A stretch of 64,000 bases of DNA, from assembly GCA_029747015.1 (NCBI GenBank), contig JAKOGI010000181.1, forward strand, positions 894,965 through 958,964, read 5' to 3'. This stretch comes from Carnegiea gigantea. Its lineage: Eukaryota; Streptophyta; Magnoliopsida; Caryophyllales; Cactaceae. Both the position numbers and the translations under genes were made by a program. The notes under the pieces were generated by a model. That model had not been told where the DNA came from, searched no databases, and worked only from the letters and a program-made list of their open reading frames with translations. Positions 9,434 through 20,981 of this stretch are shown in pieces (position 1 is the stretch's first letter; the number at the start of each line of letters is the position of its first letter).

Positions 9434-11091
9434 TGATAATTTATATTTTATATATAATTTTATCCTTCATTTTACCTATTTTAAAGTCTGTGAAATATAC
9501 TTTTATGAGTAAATAATGCATGTTTTATGTGATTTTCAGGTAGAAAAAGAATCGTTGAATTCGGAATGGAGTCGAGTAATTGGAACAATTTTGTTAGGAG
9601 ATCGCAACTGCAGTCCAATGCTCAAGAGTCTAGCCCAACAGAACAACAAAAAAAAAGAAAAATAAAGAAAAAGGCCAGCTTAGGCCCGGCGTCTCTCTCT
9701 CTCCTCTTCTCTTCCTCTCCCTCACAGCCTGCTTAGGCTAGTCCGAGCACAGCCCAGACTTAGCCAGCCGCCCGCTTCTTGCCCCGTAGCCCTCAAGCTC
9801 TCTCGCCCAGCACCCGCGGCCCATTGTCCATCGGCAGCCTCTCTGTTTCAGCAGCTTTTCTTTCTCTCCACTCCATCTGTGCAGGCTTCAGGCGGCCCAA
9901 TTCTAATCCATTAGCGTCAGTCCGCCTGCATCACTTCCAACCTCTCAAATGCTCCCATGTTCCACATGAGTCAAATGATCTAGTCAAGGCTAATTAATTA
10001 AATTAATTTTAACTAAAGACTAGTCTTTTCCTACGCTCTATAACACCCAATTAATTCATTTTCACTAACTTGTAGGCATTAAAAGGTGGTGAATTTCCAC
10101 TATAAAAAGGGGCTATGGGTTCCATCCATCAGTCCATCCATTCTTTCTCCCATTCTCTCATCTTCTATCTTCTATTTTTCTAGAGAATATTTTGTAAGAT
10201 AAAATCATTTGGGTTGAGGGGTTTAGAAAAAAAATAAGCTTTGTTGGCTATTTTTCTTTTCTCTTCTCATGTCATTTGTGAGTCAAATTTGAGAGTGTGT
10301 GCTTAATTAGTTTTATAATTGAGTACAAAAATTTAGACATAGAAAGTAAAATATACCAACTTCAATAGTATTTTCACTAACTATGGCCGGCTCAACTACT
10401 CATTTCTAGGATTAGGATTGATCCTTGATAATAATATTATTTTTGCTAATTTCTTTTTGGATAATTTTTGTCTCGTTAATTGCATAATTTTGAGTTTAAA
10501 TTCGATCCTAATCTATTTATGCATTTTAATAGTATTGTTTATTTATGTTGATTATAATAGTTTAATTTGCTATCTCAAATGAATATTCGACCTTGTAGGC
10601 TAAGACAACATTATGCAATTGGACTTAAAATTATAATTATTAAAATTAAATAATTTATGCTAGAAATTAGATGAGTTATGTCCAAAAGAATGATTCATGC
10701 TAAACCACTAGATAAATAATCTCATTTGACAATTAAAATCATCTTTTTTATTTATCAACTAAAGCTTCCAGTTTGTGTTAAAGAAGAGACAAATCAAATA
10801 CCCATTTGAATTAGTAAATTAACATTTGCATCAAAGGTGAAATCCAAAATTCTAGATCATTCTCTAATCTAAATTCTCTCTACTTGACATTTTTACTCTT
10901 CTTTTTGCTCCTTTAATTCAAATCGATAATTAAAATCCTCATTCGACTTATTCTTTATAATTAGAAAAGTTGAATTAAAAATCAGTATTGTTACTCGTGG
11001 GATCGACACCCCTATACTCGCTAGTTTACAATTAACCTTGTGCACTTGCAAATAAAAATGTTTTAAAATTAAACATAAAATCCACAAATCA
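9434..11091 (+). repeat. Element C 5' LTR (1658 bp)
   Basis: It runs from TGATAATTT to ...CACAAATCA, directly before the primer site. It includes about 250 bp (roughly 9695-9945, C/T-rich) absent from the 3' LTR, and about 659 bp at its end (10433-11091) also absent there. The end of U5 has the CTATACTCGC...CTTGTGCACTTGCA pattern that recurs in the other gypsy LTRs of this window, supporting 11091 as the true border. Short ORFs inside it are not genes. Confidence 0.82.
10101..10108 (+). promoter_or_regulatory. TATA box in the element C 5' LTR
   Basis: TATAAAAA followed by GGGG is a strong core-promoter match. It is conserved in the 3' LTR at 18643-18650. Confidence 0.65.
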
Positions 11092-11097
11092 AGTTTT

Positions 11098-11115
11098 TAG
11101 CGCCGTTGCCGGGGA
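11098..11115 (+). other. Primer-binding site of element C (tRNA-Asp type)
   Basis: TAGCGCCGTTGCCGGGGA differs at one base from the complement of the 3' end of plant tRNA-Asp. It starts 7 nt after the LTR border. Confidence 0.8.
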
Positions 11116-11600
11116 ACAAATAGTGAATTTTGAATTTTCTCTTCCATTTATTTCTTTTTTTCCCCTCTTCCTTGCTAATCTAACAATTTTATTTATTTAT
11201 TCTCCACACCATTTCTTTTCATTTTTATTATTTCATTCCCCAATCCCTCCTAATCTCATCATTTTATTTTTGTTCTTCCCTCTCCCTTCTAGTCTAACTA
11301 TTTTTCCTATCTCTTCTAACCTAATCTAACCTAATCTAACTCTTTTATTTTTGTTATTTTATTTATTGCATCCAATGTAACAATCCCCTTCTCTTTTATT
11401 TCATTTTTTTTCTCTTTTATTTTCCCTGTCCCTTTTTTTCTATTATTTTTTATTTTGCTTTATTTTTTTTTAGATTTTCCTCCTTCCCTTAGATCTTTCT
11501 TTTATTTGTTTATTTTTTTTTTCCTTCTTAGATCTCTCTTCTCTTTTCTTCTTATCATGTTTGGTGGTTATTATTGTGGTGATTTTATTTTATTCTCTTG
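11116..11600 (+). other. Pyrimidine-rich leader of element C
   Basis: About 430 bp consist almost entirely of T and C, with only short purine breaks. Apparent ORFs here (Phe/Leu/Ser-rich) only reflect composition. It is the untranslated leader between primer site and gag. Confidence 0.65.
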
Positions 11601-11629
11601 GTTGTTTGTGGGTATATACATTGTAGACG

Positions 11630-12866
11630 TTCTTTATCCTTTGACCTTGAACCATATAATCCTAAAATTAAACCCTCTCTTCATAAGATAAGAGCTAAGA
11701 AAAGAAATTTGAGAAAAAGATTGCTGAAGAACAAACCCCACCACCTACATAACTTAAGGAGTATTTCAGTCCCGCCACATATGACTCATCAGCAAAAACA
11801 CGTATGCTTATTGTTACGGTGCCATTTGAGGTTAAATATTCTCTTATCCAAATGCTCCCATCATTTTATGGGCTAGAGTCTGAAAATCCTTTCAAGAATG
11901 TTGATGCATTCTTATGGATTTGTTCCACTGTATTCTTGAATAATATCTCTGATGATGCTCTTCGCTTGCAGCTTTTCCCTTTTTCTTTGAAAGACAAAGC
12001 TAAAGCTTGATTGGACACTAAGACAAATATCACCAATTGGGACAAATGCAAAAAGAATTCTTAAAAAAGTTTTTCTCTATTGATAAACTGACTGCCTTAA
12101 GACGTGCTATAACCACTTTCTCACAAAATAAAAATGCGTAATTACATGAAAGTTGGGAAATGTTTAAAGAATTGTTGCGAAATTATCCTTACGATGAGGT
12201 CCCTATGTCGTAACTCGCCTAGAGTTTTTACTCTGGCTTAGATCAGCATAATAGGTGAACATTTGATGCATCATGCGGTGGTAGTTTCTTGTACAAAACT
12301 CCTAAAGAAGCTTGAGAATTATTTGAACATTTGAGTGAAAATGAACATATGCATGCTACTTGCTCATATTCTGATTGCCTAGGTAATTAGGAAGTAAAGG
12401 GGGCATTTATGAGACTTCATATTCAATTGATCTTTTTAATAAAGTTGACGCTTTAGCTAAGAAATTTGATCAATTGATGTGCATGAATAAATTGTCTAAT
12501 GCCCCATCTATGCATGATGAGTGTTCAACTTGTGCTAGTCTCATGCATGCTTCTGTTAACTATTCTTATGTTGGTAAGTCTGATTGTACGATTGAACAGG
12601 TAAATGCTACCCAATGATTTCCTCCATCTAACAACCTTTACTCTAATACATATAATCATGGTTGGAAGAATCATCCTAATTTTTCATGAAGGTCTCAAAA
12701 TGTTGAGAATCCTCAAGCATAGTCTAGTAGACCTATCCCCCCTAGTTTTCAAAACCAGAGGTATGCTCCTCCTTCCCATCAAGCTCCATCTGGGAGCTCT
12801 GAAATTGACAAGGTAATTTCTGCCCTTTATACCTTGACTTCTGTTGTGCAAAATGTTAATTTTTAA
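11630..12866 (+). pseudogene. Element C gag (decayed)
   Basis: Gag forms the virus-like particle and binds the RNA. The N-terminal basic segment is seen near 11640-11740. The retrotransposon gag core follows from about 11850: FYGLESENPF, then DALRLQLFPFSLKDKAKA near 11955, followed by a stop where Trp is expected. The rest is in scattered frames, with a Cys/His-containing stretch near 12520-12560 and the Pro/Ser-rich tail up to about 12800. Several stops and frameshifts are present. The family match is to plant Athila/Tat gag. Confidence 0.8.
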
Positions 12867-13424
12867 GGTCTAAGGAATTGCGTTTAAGATGCATATTGTT
12901 GATTCTCACTCACAATCTATAGCTAAGTGAGAAACCCAACTTGGCCAACTAGCCATAGCGGTAGGTAAAAGAGAAGAAGGAAAACTTCTAAGTCATCCTA
13001 TACAGAATCCTAAAGGCCAACAATTTGAACAGTTAAAAGTTATAATGGCTCTTAGGAGTGGTAAAGAAGTAGATGACAAGGTGAGTGAAAAGGAACATAA
13101 TAAAGAGGAAAGACTTAAGACCATGGTGAGTGACCTTAAATCTGAAAAAGAGAATGACCCAACCCTTCTCCTGTTGTATCTAATCTCACTGTGACATATA
13201 AGCCAAGGGTTCCTTACCCTCAAGCTTCAGATGCACTATTCCCATCCAGGAAAGACAAGCAAAGACATGACATCTTGGAGACCTTTAAGCAAGTTAAAAT
13301 CAATCTTCTCCTCTTAGAAGTGATTAAATAGATCCCAACTTATGCTAAGTTTCTTAAAGACATATGCACATTTAAAAGGAAATCTATAGTTGGCAAGTCT
13401 AAAAAGGTTCTTCTACGTGAACAA

Positions 13425-14078
13425 GTGAGCTCGATTCTAAAATGTGACACTCTACATAATTTCAAAGATCCTAGTGTCCCTACTGTCTCATGTTATATTG
13501 ACAATCACAAAATTGAAAGGGCACTTTTGAATTTGGGTTCTAGTGTTAATTTGATACCATATTCTGTTTACTTAGAGTTGAGATTAGGTGAACTGAAACC
13601 TTCCAACTGTACCCTTTAGCTTGCTGATAGGTCGATTGGGACTCCTAGAGGGCGGATAGATAATGTCTTGGCTCAAATTAATAAAGGATTCTTTTCTGTT
13701 GATTTTGTTGTATTGGACATAGACCCTAGTCATGCTTCTAGGCAAATCCCTCTTATTTTAGAATGTCCCTTTCTAGCTGCAGCTAATGTCACCATTAATT
13801 GTACGTTGGGAGTGATGGATGTCTTGGTCATGAACATGAGGGTTAGGCTTAACATTTTCAAAGCTTCTGCTCAACCTATGTTTGAAGATGAATCTGAATG
13901 CTTCTTTGTTGATGTGATTGATGAAATTATTAAAGAAGCCTTACTTGTTATTCTAAGTAGTGATCCCTTGGGAACCTATCTTTCCTACTGGGATTTGAGA
14001 TTATTTGACTTAGGGAGTGCAATATATAAGATGGATTCTACTCTTGACTCTACTCTTTATCTTGAGTCTTCCTCTTAG
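13425..14078 (+). pseudogene. Element C protease region
   Basis: Aspartic protease that would process Gag-Pol. The block ALLNLGSSVNLIPYSVY occupies the active site, where relatives have DLGAS: the catalytic Asp codon is AAT (Asn) at 13530-13532, a G-to-A change that should kill activity. A TAG at 13617-13619 splits the domain; a second part (IPLILECPFLAAANVTINC, about 13757) is the conserved C-terminal strand. The region 13870-14078 is the acidic linker to RT. Confidence 0.82.
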
Positions 14079-14258
14079 GTGTCCACATACGAACCTCTTC
14101 CCCCTTTGGCTAGTTCTCCTATGCCACCTTCTATTATATCTTGACTAAAGCTTGAGTTGAAACCTCTTTCTGATTCGCTCAAGTGCGTGTTTCTAGGCCC
14201 TAAAGAGACCCTGTCTGTTATTATATCTTCTCTTTGATCTTGTGATCAAGAGAAAGAG

Positions 14259-15823
14259 TTGATTTGTGTCTTATCTAATCATAAGAATGCTCTTAGGTGG
14301 TCATTTGCTGATTTGAAAGGGATCAGTCCTATAATTTATATGCACATAATTAATTTAGAGGATGATGCTAGACTTGTTAGGCAAATGCAATGTAGACTAA
14401 ATCCCCACATGAAAGAAGTTGTCCAGAAAGAAGTATTTAAGCTTTTAGATGCAAGCATTATCTACCCTATTTTTGATAGTCAATGGGTTAGTCCAGTTCA
14501 AGTAGCCCCTAAGAAATCTGGCATTACTGTGGTAAAGAATAATGAAGGTGAATTGATTGCCCCTAGACAGACCATAAGGTAGAGGGTGTATATTGCTTAC
14601 AGAAAGCTGAATTCTATAACTAGAAAAGACCATTTTCCCCTCCCATTCAGTGATTAAATTTTGGAAAAATTAGTTGGATAAAGTTTTTATTGCTTTTTAG
14701 ATAGTTATTCTGGTTATAACCAAATATCTGTCTATCTTGAGGATCAAGAGAAAACAACATTTACATGCCCATCAGGTATCTTTACCTATCAAAGAATGCT
14801 TTTGGGTTGTGTAGTGCACCTTCCACATTCCAGATTCGCATAAATGGTCATATTTTCTGATTATATTAATAATTTCATGGAGGTCTTTATGGATGATTTC
14901 TCTAGGTTTGGTTCTTCATTTGATGTGTGTCTTGCTAATTTATCCATTATACTAAAGAGATGTGAAGAAGTGAATCTTGTTTTGAGTTAGGAAAAGAGTC
15001 ATTTCATGATCCAAGAAGGGATTGTTTTGGGATATAAAGTGTCCAAAAAAAGGGATTGAAGTTGATAAAGCCTAGGTTGATTTGATTTCTAATACGACTG
15101 TGCCTTCTTCTATGAAGCAAATTAGATCTTTCCTTGGTCATACTAGTTTCTATAAGAGATTTATTAAGGATTTTAGTAAAGTAGCTCACCCACTTACTAA
15201 TCTCCTTACTAAAGATGCTCCTTTTGTGATTGATGATTCTTGTGTGAAAGCTTTTGAGAAGCTTCGATCCTTATTGGCGTCAGCCCCTGTTGTGCAGCCC
15301 TCTGATTTTTCTCAGCTATTTGAGATTATGTGCGATGCATCTAATTTTGCTATTAGGGTTGTTTTGTGTCAAAGGGTGAAGAGAATGCCTCATGTCATAT
15401 ACTATGCTAGTAGAAATCTAACTGATGCTCAAAAATTATTCAACTACTGAAAAAGAGTTGCTAGCTGTTGTATTTGCACTTGATAAATTCTGTTTATACC
15501 TTTTGTGTTCAAAAGTGATTGTGTTTGCTGATCATGCTGCATTAAAACACTTATTGGATAAGAATGACACTAAACCAAGACTCATTAGATGGATTTTGCT
15601 GCTCCAAGAGTTTCATGTTGAAATAAAAGATAAGAAAGGTTCTGAAAATTCAGTTGCAGGCCACTTGTCTAGAATCTTTACTGAGTATATTGATGACTTA
15701 ATTGGATTTTCTGACCACTTTCTTGATAAGCAATTGCTTGATATGTCACATACCCCCTCTCCCTTGGTTTGCTCACATTGTGAACTATCTTGTCACTGGA
15801 AAGATTCCTCTTTACTGGTCTAA
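14259..15823 (+). pseudogene. Element C reverse transcriptase and RNase H
   Basis: RT copies the element RNA and RNase H removes it. The RT entry block VSPVQVAPKKSGI is near 14490 and YRKLN near 14600. DQEKTTFTCP is near 14745, and the catalytic FMDDF is intact at about 14886-14900. RNase H shows MCDASNFAIRVVL near 15330, HVIYYASRNL near 15390, KELLAVVFALDKF near 15456 and DHAALKHLL near 15530. The frame changes at about 15430-15450 and stops occur near 14580, 14655 and 15060. The domain order is the gypsy one (RT, RNase H, integrase). Confidence 0.88.
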
Positions 15824-15839
15824 ACAATAGAAAGATAGG

Positions 15840-17061
15840 TTCTTCTCATAGGTAAGACATTACTATTGGGAAGATCTTTACCTTTTTAAACATTACCCTG
15901 ACTAAGTGGTATGTAGATGTGTCCCCAAGAGCGAAATTCATAGTATTCTCACTTTTTGTCACTCTTACACTTGTAGTGGTCACTTTTGAGGTTATAGAAC
16001 CGCTACTAAAGTCCTATAAAGTGGGTTCTTTTGGACCACTCTATTTAGAAATGCTCACCAGTTCAGCCTTGCCTGTGAGCGTCATCAACGTACGAATGCC
16101 CTATCCTGTCATGATATGATGCCCCTATCCCCTATTCTGATTATGGAGATATTTGATGTGTGGGGCCTTGATTTCATGGGTCCCTTTCCCCCATCTTTTG
16201 GCTTTGTATACAAATTGGTTGCTATTGATTATGTGTTAAAGTGGGCGGAAGCTTAAGCTAGTAGAACCAATGACCACAAGGTTGTGGTCAAGTTTGTGAA
16301 AGAGTGCATCTTTTATAGGTATGGTACCCCTGGAGCTCTTATTAGTGATAGAGGTGGCCATTTTTGTTATTGATCTTTTGAGGCTTTGCTTAGAAAGTAT
16401 TCTGTGACTCACAAAGTAGCTACCCCTTATCACCCTCAGATTAGTGGTCAAGTTGAGGTGTCTAATCGTGAGATCAAGTCTATACTTGAGAAAACGGTTT
16501 AGCCTAATGGGAAAGATTGGTCTTTGACATGGCATGATGCTCTTTAGGCCTATCATACTGCTTATAAGACTTTCATTGGGATGTCTCCTTACCGGCTTCT
16601 TTTTGGTAGGGCTTGTCACTTGCCAGTTGAATTAGAATACCATGCCTTTTGGGCGATTAAAGCTTTTAATTTTGATATGAAACAAGCGGGTTCTAATCGT
16701 AGGCTTCAATTGAATGAGTTGGATGAATTGCTTAATAAAGCCTATGCGAATGTTAAGATTTATAAAGCTAAAACCAAAGCTTTTCATGATAAAATAATTT
16801 CTCGCATATCTTTTGAACCTAATTAGAAGGTTTGGCTTTTTAACTCTAAACTTAAGCTATTTCCTGGCAAGTTTAGATCTAGATGGGATGGTTCGTTCGT
16901 TATCCAACAAGTGTTTCCCTCTGGAGCAGTTCAAATTTTGGATCCCTAAGATGGTAGAGTTCATATGGTAAATGGACAACGTTTGAACCCTATTGTGACT
17001 CATGATATTAACCCTAATTTGATTGAATCCATCAATCTAGTAGGCCATGTCTACTATGATT
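15840..17061 (+). pseudogene. Element C integrase
   Basis: Integrase joins the new DNA copy to the host chromosome. The core has DVWGLDFMGPFPP near 16155, LISDRGGHF near 16337 and [10 protein letters not shown] near 16447, so all three acidic catalytic positions are present. The C-terminal part ([27 protein letters not shown]) runs to a stop near 17061. At least six in-frame stops and degraded zinc-binding residues show it is inactive. Confidence 0.87.
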
Positions 17062-17107
17062 AGTGGGTGGGACCTTGTATGGCTGAAGGCGTAGAACTTA
17101 GCGCTTG

Positions 17108-17123
17108 TTGGGAGGCAACCCAA
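17108..17123 (+). promoter_or_regulatory. Hairpin after element C pol (TTGGG stem)
   Basis: TTGGG and CCCAA pair around AGGCAA, 47 nt after the pol stop. Element B has the same hairpin at 22196-22213, and array 1 has a different-sequence hairpin at the same place (35741-35767). Confidence 0.7.
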
Positions 17124-18173
17124 TCTTTTTAGAAAAATTTGAGTCTTTTGTTTTTGTTTTCTTTTTGGTGTGCTTGTGTTTTTGAATGTGATGCTTCACT
17201 TGGTTTTGGCTTTTGTGGTTGGGGATGGTTATGAAGGTACTTTGGGAGTTTGATTGTTGAGCTTATATGGAAATGACTTGCTCGTGCCATCAAGTTGTGT
17301 TGTTCTTTTCTTTATTTCCCTATTTCTTATTGTTTTCTACATTGAGGACAATGTAAGGTTTAGGTGTGGGGGGAAGGCAACATGAAAATTTTAAGAAAAA
17401 TTTAAACTTGAAAATTTATGGGTGAATTTGATTTTGGAAAGATTTTGAGTGTTCTGATTATGCATGTTCTACTCTTCTTTTGTGGATTTGATTCATGTGA
17501 CCCATGTCCATTACAGATTGTTTCTAGCGTTGACTAGTCGAAGGCCAAAATTTTTTATGTGCTAATGTCACTATGTAGCCGATTTTGAGTTTGAGATGAA
17601 ACCCCATTTTCAGTGTCACTTTGAGTATTTGATAAGCACTGAGTTCCCCATTGGCTTTTCAATCAATAAAAAAAATAAATTGAATTGGGCAAGTTCTAGT
17701 TCAGGTACTAATGTTCAGGTTTTATCTTTCTCCATATCTTTAATTACCTAAATATATACTAAGTGTTTGTCTAAGTGCTATCTTTATTCATATCTTTATC
17801 CACTAAAGAAAGCACATGGAATCATGTAACTTTTGAAAAAATTTAAAGTCTCAAAAAAATAAAAAAAATCAAAAAAGTCAATAAGTTCATTTCACGTTCG
17901 GGACTTGATTTTAAAGATGCTCTTGTGATTTTTGTTATGTGGGGTGAAGTTTTGCGATTACGGTTTACTACATGGTTTTGTTATGTGCTTAATTTGCTTA
18001 AATCTTGACCTATTGACTTAGTTAAGGTTGGACATGGTTGATAATGAGTTGTGGGTTGATACTGAATTGATATATGTGATGTGGAGTGGACATTTATAGT
18101 TGAATTACTTGACTTTCTTTCCTAAATCTTATTTTACTTAATGGATTGAATGAATTTATGGATTATTATTATT
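17124..18173 (+). other. Element C 3' spacer
   Basis: No coding capacity is supported. It carries an AGGA-loop hairpin followed by a G-rich run near its start, and an A-rich stretch with repeated CAAAAAA near 17850-17880. Confidence 0.6.
17338..17355 (+). promoter_or_regulatory. AGGA-loop hairpin of element C
   Basis: TACATTG and CAATGTA form a perfect 7-bp stem around AGGA. About ten bases later comes GTGTGGGGGG (17364-17373). The same arrangement recurs in B and in both arrays; role unknown. Confidence 0.7.
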
Positions 18174-18212
18174 CTTTGCTCAGGGACTAGCAAAGTTTTG
18201 GTATGCGGGAGT
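18174..18212 (+). promoter_or_regulatory. Hairpin and polypurine tract before the element C 3' LTR
   Basis: CTTTGCT and AGCAAAG (18174-18195) enclose CAGGGACT, a diverged form of the CTCGAGGACGAG hairpin found in the arrays. GTATGCGGGAGT follows directly before the LTR start at 18213 and is the presumed, somewhat degraded, polypurine tract. Confidence 0.65.
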
Positions 18213-18973
18213 TGATAATTCATATTTTATATATAATTTTATCCTTCATTTTACATACTTCTAAGTATGTGAAATATATTTTTATAAGTAAATAATGCAT
18301 ATTTTATGTGATTTTCAAGTAGAAAAGAGTCGTTCAATTTGGAATGGAGTCGAGTAATTAGAACAATTTTATTAGGAGATCACAACTGCAGTCCAATGCT
18401 AAAGAGTCTGGCCCAACAAGACAAAAAAAATAAAATAAAAAATAAAGAAGTAGGCCAGCCGAAGGCCAGCCTAGGCCTAGCATCTCTCAAATGCTCCCAT
18501 TTTCCACATGAGTCAAATGACCTAGTCAAGGCTAATTAATTGAATTGATTTTAGTTAACGACTAGTGTTTTCTTATGCTCTATAACAACCAATTAATTAA
18601 TTTTCATTAATTTGTAGGCATTAAAAGGGGGTGAATTTTCATTATAAAAAGGGGCTATGGGTTGCATCCATCCATTCATCCATTCTTTCTCTCAATCTCT
18701 CATCTTCCATCTTCTATTTTTCTAGAGAGTATTTTGCAAGACAAAATCATTTAGGTTGAGCAGCTTAGAAGAAAAACAAGCTTTGTTGGCTATTTTTCTA
18801 TTCTCTTCTCATCTAATTTATGAGTCAAATTTGAGAGTGTGTGATTAATTAGTTTCGTGATTGAGTACAAAAGTTTAGACATAGGAAGTGAAATATACCA
18901 ACTTCAATTGTATTTTCACTAACTATAGCTGGCTAAACTATTCATTTCTAAGATTAGAATGGATTCTTGATAA
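18213..18973 (+). repeat. Element C 3' LTR, shortened (761 bp)
   Basis: It matches the 5' LTR from its TGATAATT start, lacks the ~250-bp C/T-rich block, and stops at the equivalent of position 10432, so the last ~659 bp of the LTR are missing. The host B LTR resumes immediately with GTTAC. Confidence 0.83.
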
Positions 18974-19562
18974 GTTACATTCAATAGAATTGTGCTCTTA
19001 TTTCATGATTGATTTGATTTTGATTTATCAAGTGATTATTATGTTGTGAGTGAATTTTGGCCAAATTTTGCTTGCACCCTTGAAACAATTAAATGAATAA
19101 CTAAAAGGTGAAATTTGATTGTTAGACTGCTTGATAAGGCCTAATATACCGACGACTCAAAAGAGAGATTTGCCTGTAGGGAGGATGAGAAAGTAATAAA
19201 AAATATTAAACTTAGATTAAGACAAATTAGTTTAAAAGATTGACTTTTACTTAGTTTAGGCTATTTGGTTGATTTCGAAAGAATAGACTAAATTCTAGAT
19301 AAATTACAATTGCTCGAAATTATCCAATTAGAGAAAAGAACTTGTTAATCATATTGATCAAATACCTTTCTTAACTAAATAAATCCCTGGGTGTTTCTCC
19401 TTGATTGAATTTAGAGTTAGTTGATTAGAAGTTATCAAATCAAAACCCTCAATTAAGTAATTGCTTAGCATTTTCTGATAGAAAGGACTTGATAGATTGC
19501 TTTGGTCCTTGAGGACGATATTGTATCTATACTATGACACCTGTACGCTTTCAGATGTTTCA
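18974..19562 (+). repeat. Element B 5' LTR, right part
   Basis: It continues the LTR interrupted at 9433 and matches 26654-27236 of the 3' LTR (for example the GACTGCTTGATAAGRCCTAATATA block). It ends ATGTTTCA before the primer site. The equivalent end of the 3' LTR reads ACGTGTTA. Confidence 0.87.
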
Positions 19563-19568
19563 AGTTTT

Positions 19569-19586
19569 TGGTGCCGTTGCCGAAAT
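19569..19586 (+). other. Primer-binding site of element B (tRNA-Asp type, mutated)
   Basis: TGGTGCCGTTGCCGAAAT differs at a few positions from the tRNA-Asp complement (TGGCGCCGTTGCCGGGGA). It follows the LTR border by 6 nt. Confidence 0.75.
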
Positions 19587-19695
19587 TTGTTAACTATTAA
19601 GTTAGTCTTACGAAAGTGACTAAGTATTTTATTTTTTGTCTTTTATTTTTTTTATTTTTCTTGTTTGATTGCATTGGTAGTGTTGGGGATAGTGC

Positions 19696-20970
19696 TTGAA
19701 GGCATCTTCCCCATTTATGCGAAGTCCATGTCTATACGAACGCGATCTTGAGATTGAGAGGACTTTTCGTTTAAGGAGGAAGCACAAGATTGAAGAACAA
19801 AGACGTGAGGCAAGAAGAACTTCAACAATTATGGCAGGAGGAGAGGTGACCATAGGAGGATGCTTAAGGATTTTGTTATCTTTGGAGTCCAAGGAATTGC
19901 CTCAACTGTTGTTCGCCCTAATGTTGATGCAAATAGTTTCGAGCTCAAGCCAGCTCTCATTTCCATGGTGCAACAATCCCAGTTTGGAGGCACCTCCTTA
20001 GAAGACCCGAATTTACACCTCTCAGTCTTTTTAGAGGTGTGCGACATGCTGAAACTTAACAGAGTCTCCACCGATGCCACCCGACTGTGATTATTTCCCT
20101 TCTCACTAAGGGATAAGGCAAAAGCTTGGCTGCATTCTTTGCCTTCGGGATATATTGCCATGTGGGATGAGCTTATTAGAGCTTTCCTAGCTAAGTTCTT
20201 CCCACTAAGCAAAAAGGCAAGTTTAAGAAAACAAATCACCAACTTCACACAAAGGGATGATGAAAAGCTCTATAAGGCTTGGGAGTGGTTTAAGGATTTG
20301 CTGCGTTTATGCCCCCATCATGGTCTTCAATGATGGATGATTATTCAAGCTTTCTATAATGGTGTGACCCAACTTATAACGCGTACTATCGATGCGGCGG
20401 CAGGAGGAACTTTGATGAATAAAACTGAAGATGAGGCCTATAATTTGATTGAGGAGATGACACTCAATGATTTACATTGGTCCACAAAACGAGGCCAACC
20501 TAAACTAGCTGGAGCTAAGCTTAAAGTTGATGCACTTACTTTGTTTTTTGCTAAAATTGATGCCATAATTCAACGGTTGGATTGTATAAATGTTAATGCT
20601 GTGAATTCTAGTGCCCCTCCGCCATGTGAAATTTGTGGTTCTATTAAACATGTAACTTTGAACTGTCAAGTTGGGAGTCCTTTTTTCCAAGACTCTAGTG
20701 ATGTCAATTATGTCCAAAACTTTAACCCAAGACTGGCCAATGACCCCTACTGTACTACCTATAATCTGGATTGGAAGAATCATCCGAATTTCTCATGTAA
20801 GTCCAATCCAAACCCTTAGAATATGCCCCTAATAAATGATAGACCACCCCTCGGTTTTTAAAGACCTCCTTTCCCTCCACAAGTACCCCAAAAGTCCAAT
20901 TTAGAGGCTATGATGGAAAGTATGCTTATGGCGCAACAAAAACAAGATAAGTATATTAAGTAATTAGCCT
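19696..20970 (+). pseudogene. Element B gag (decayed, Athila type)
   Basis: The basic N-terminus (ERTFRLRRKHKIEEQRREAR) is near 19755. The core has FELKPALISMVQQSQFGG near 19940 and DKAKAWLHSLPSGY near 20113, then LRKQITNFTQRDDEKLYKAW near 20224 and CPHHGLQ near 20310. A CX2CX4HX4C zinc knuckle (CEICGSIKHVTLNC) lies at about 20627-20668. Frame changes near 19850 and stops at 20087, 20331 and 20817 break it. This is the gag of an Athila-type gypsy element. Confidence 0.85.
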
Positions 20971-20981
20971 CCAAGGTTGAT

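Larger units (their letters stand above)
9434..18973 (+). mobile_element. Element C: gypsy (Athila/Tat-like) element nested in the B 5' LTR
   Basis: C starts TGATAATTTATATT and is flanked by GTTAT (9429-9433) and GTTAC (18974-18978). The interrupted B LTR resumes exactly after it, as shown by the intact 3' LTR of B at about 26650. It has a 5' LTR, tRNA-Asp-type primer site, gag, protease, RT, RNase H, integrase, spacer and a shortened 3' LTR. Many stops and frameshifts show it is dead. It is younger than B because it sits inside it. Confidence 0.88.
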
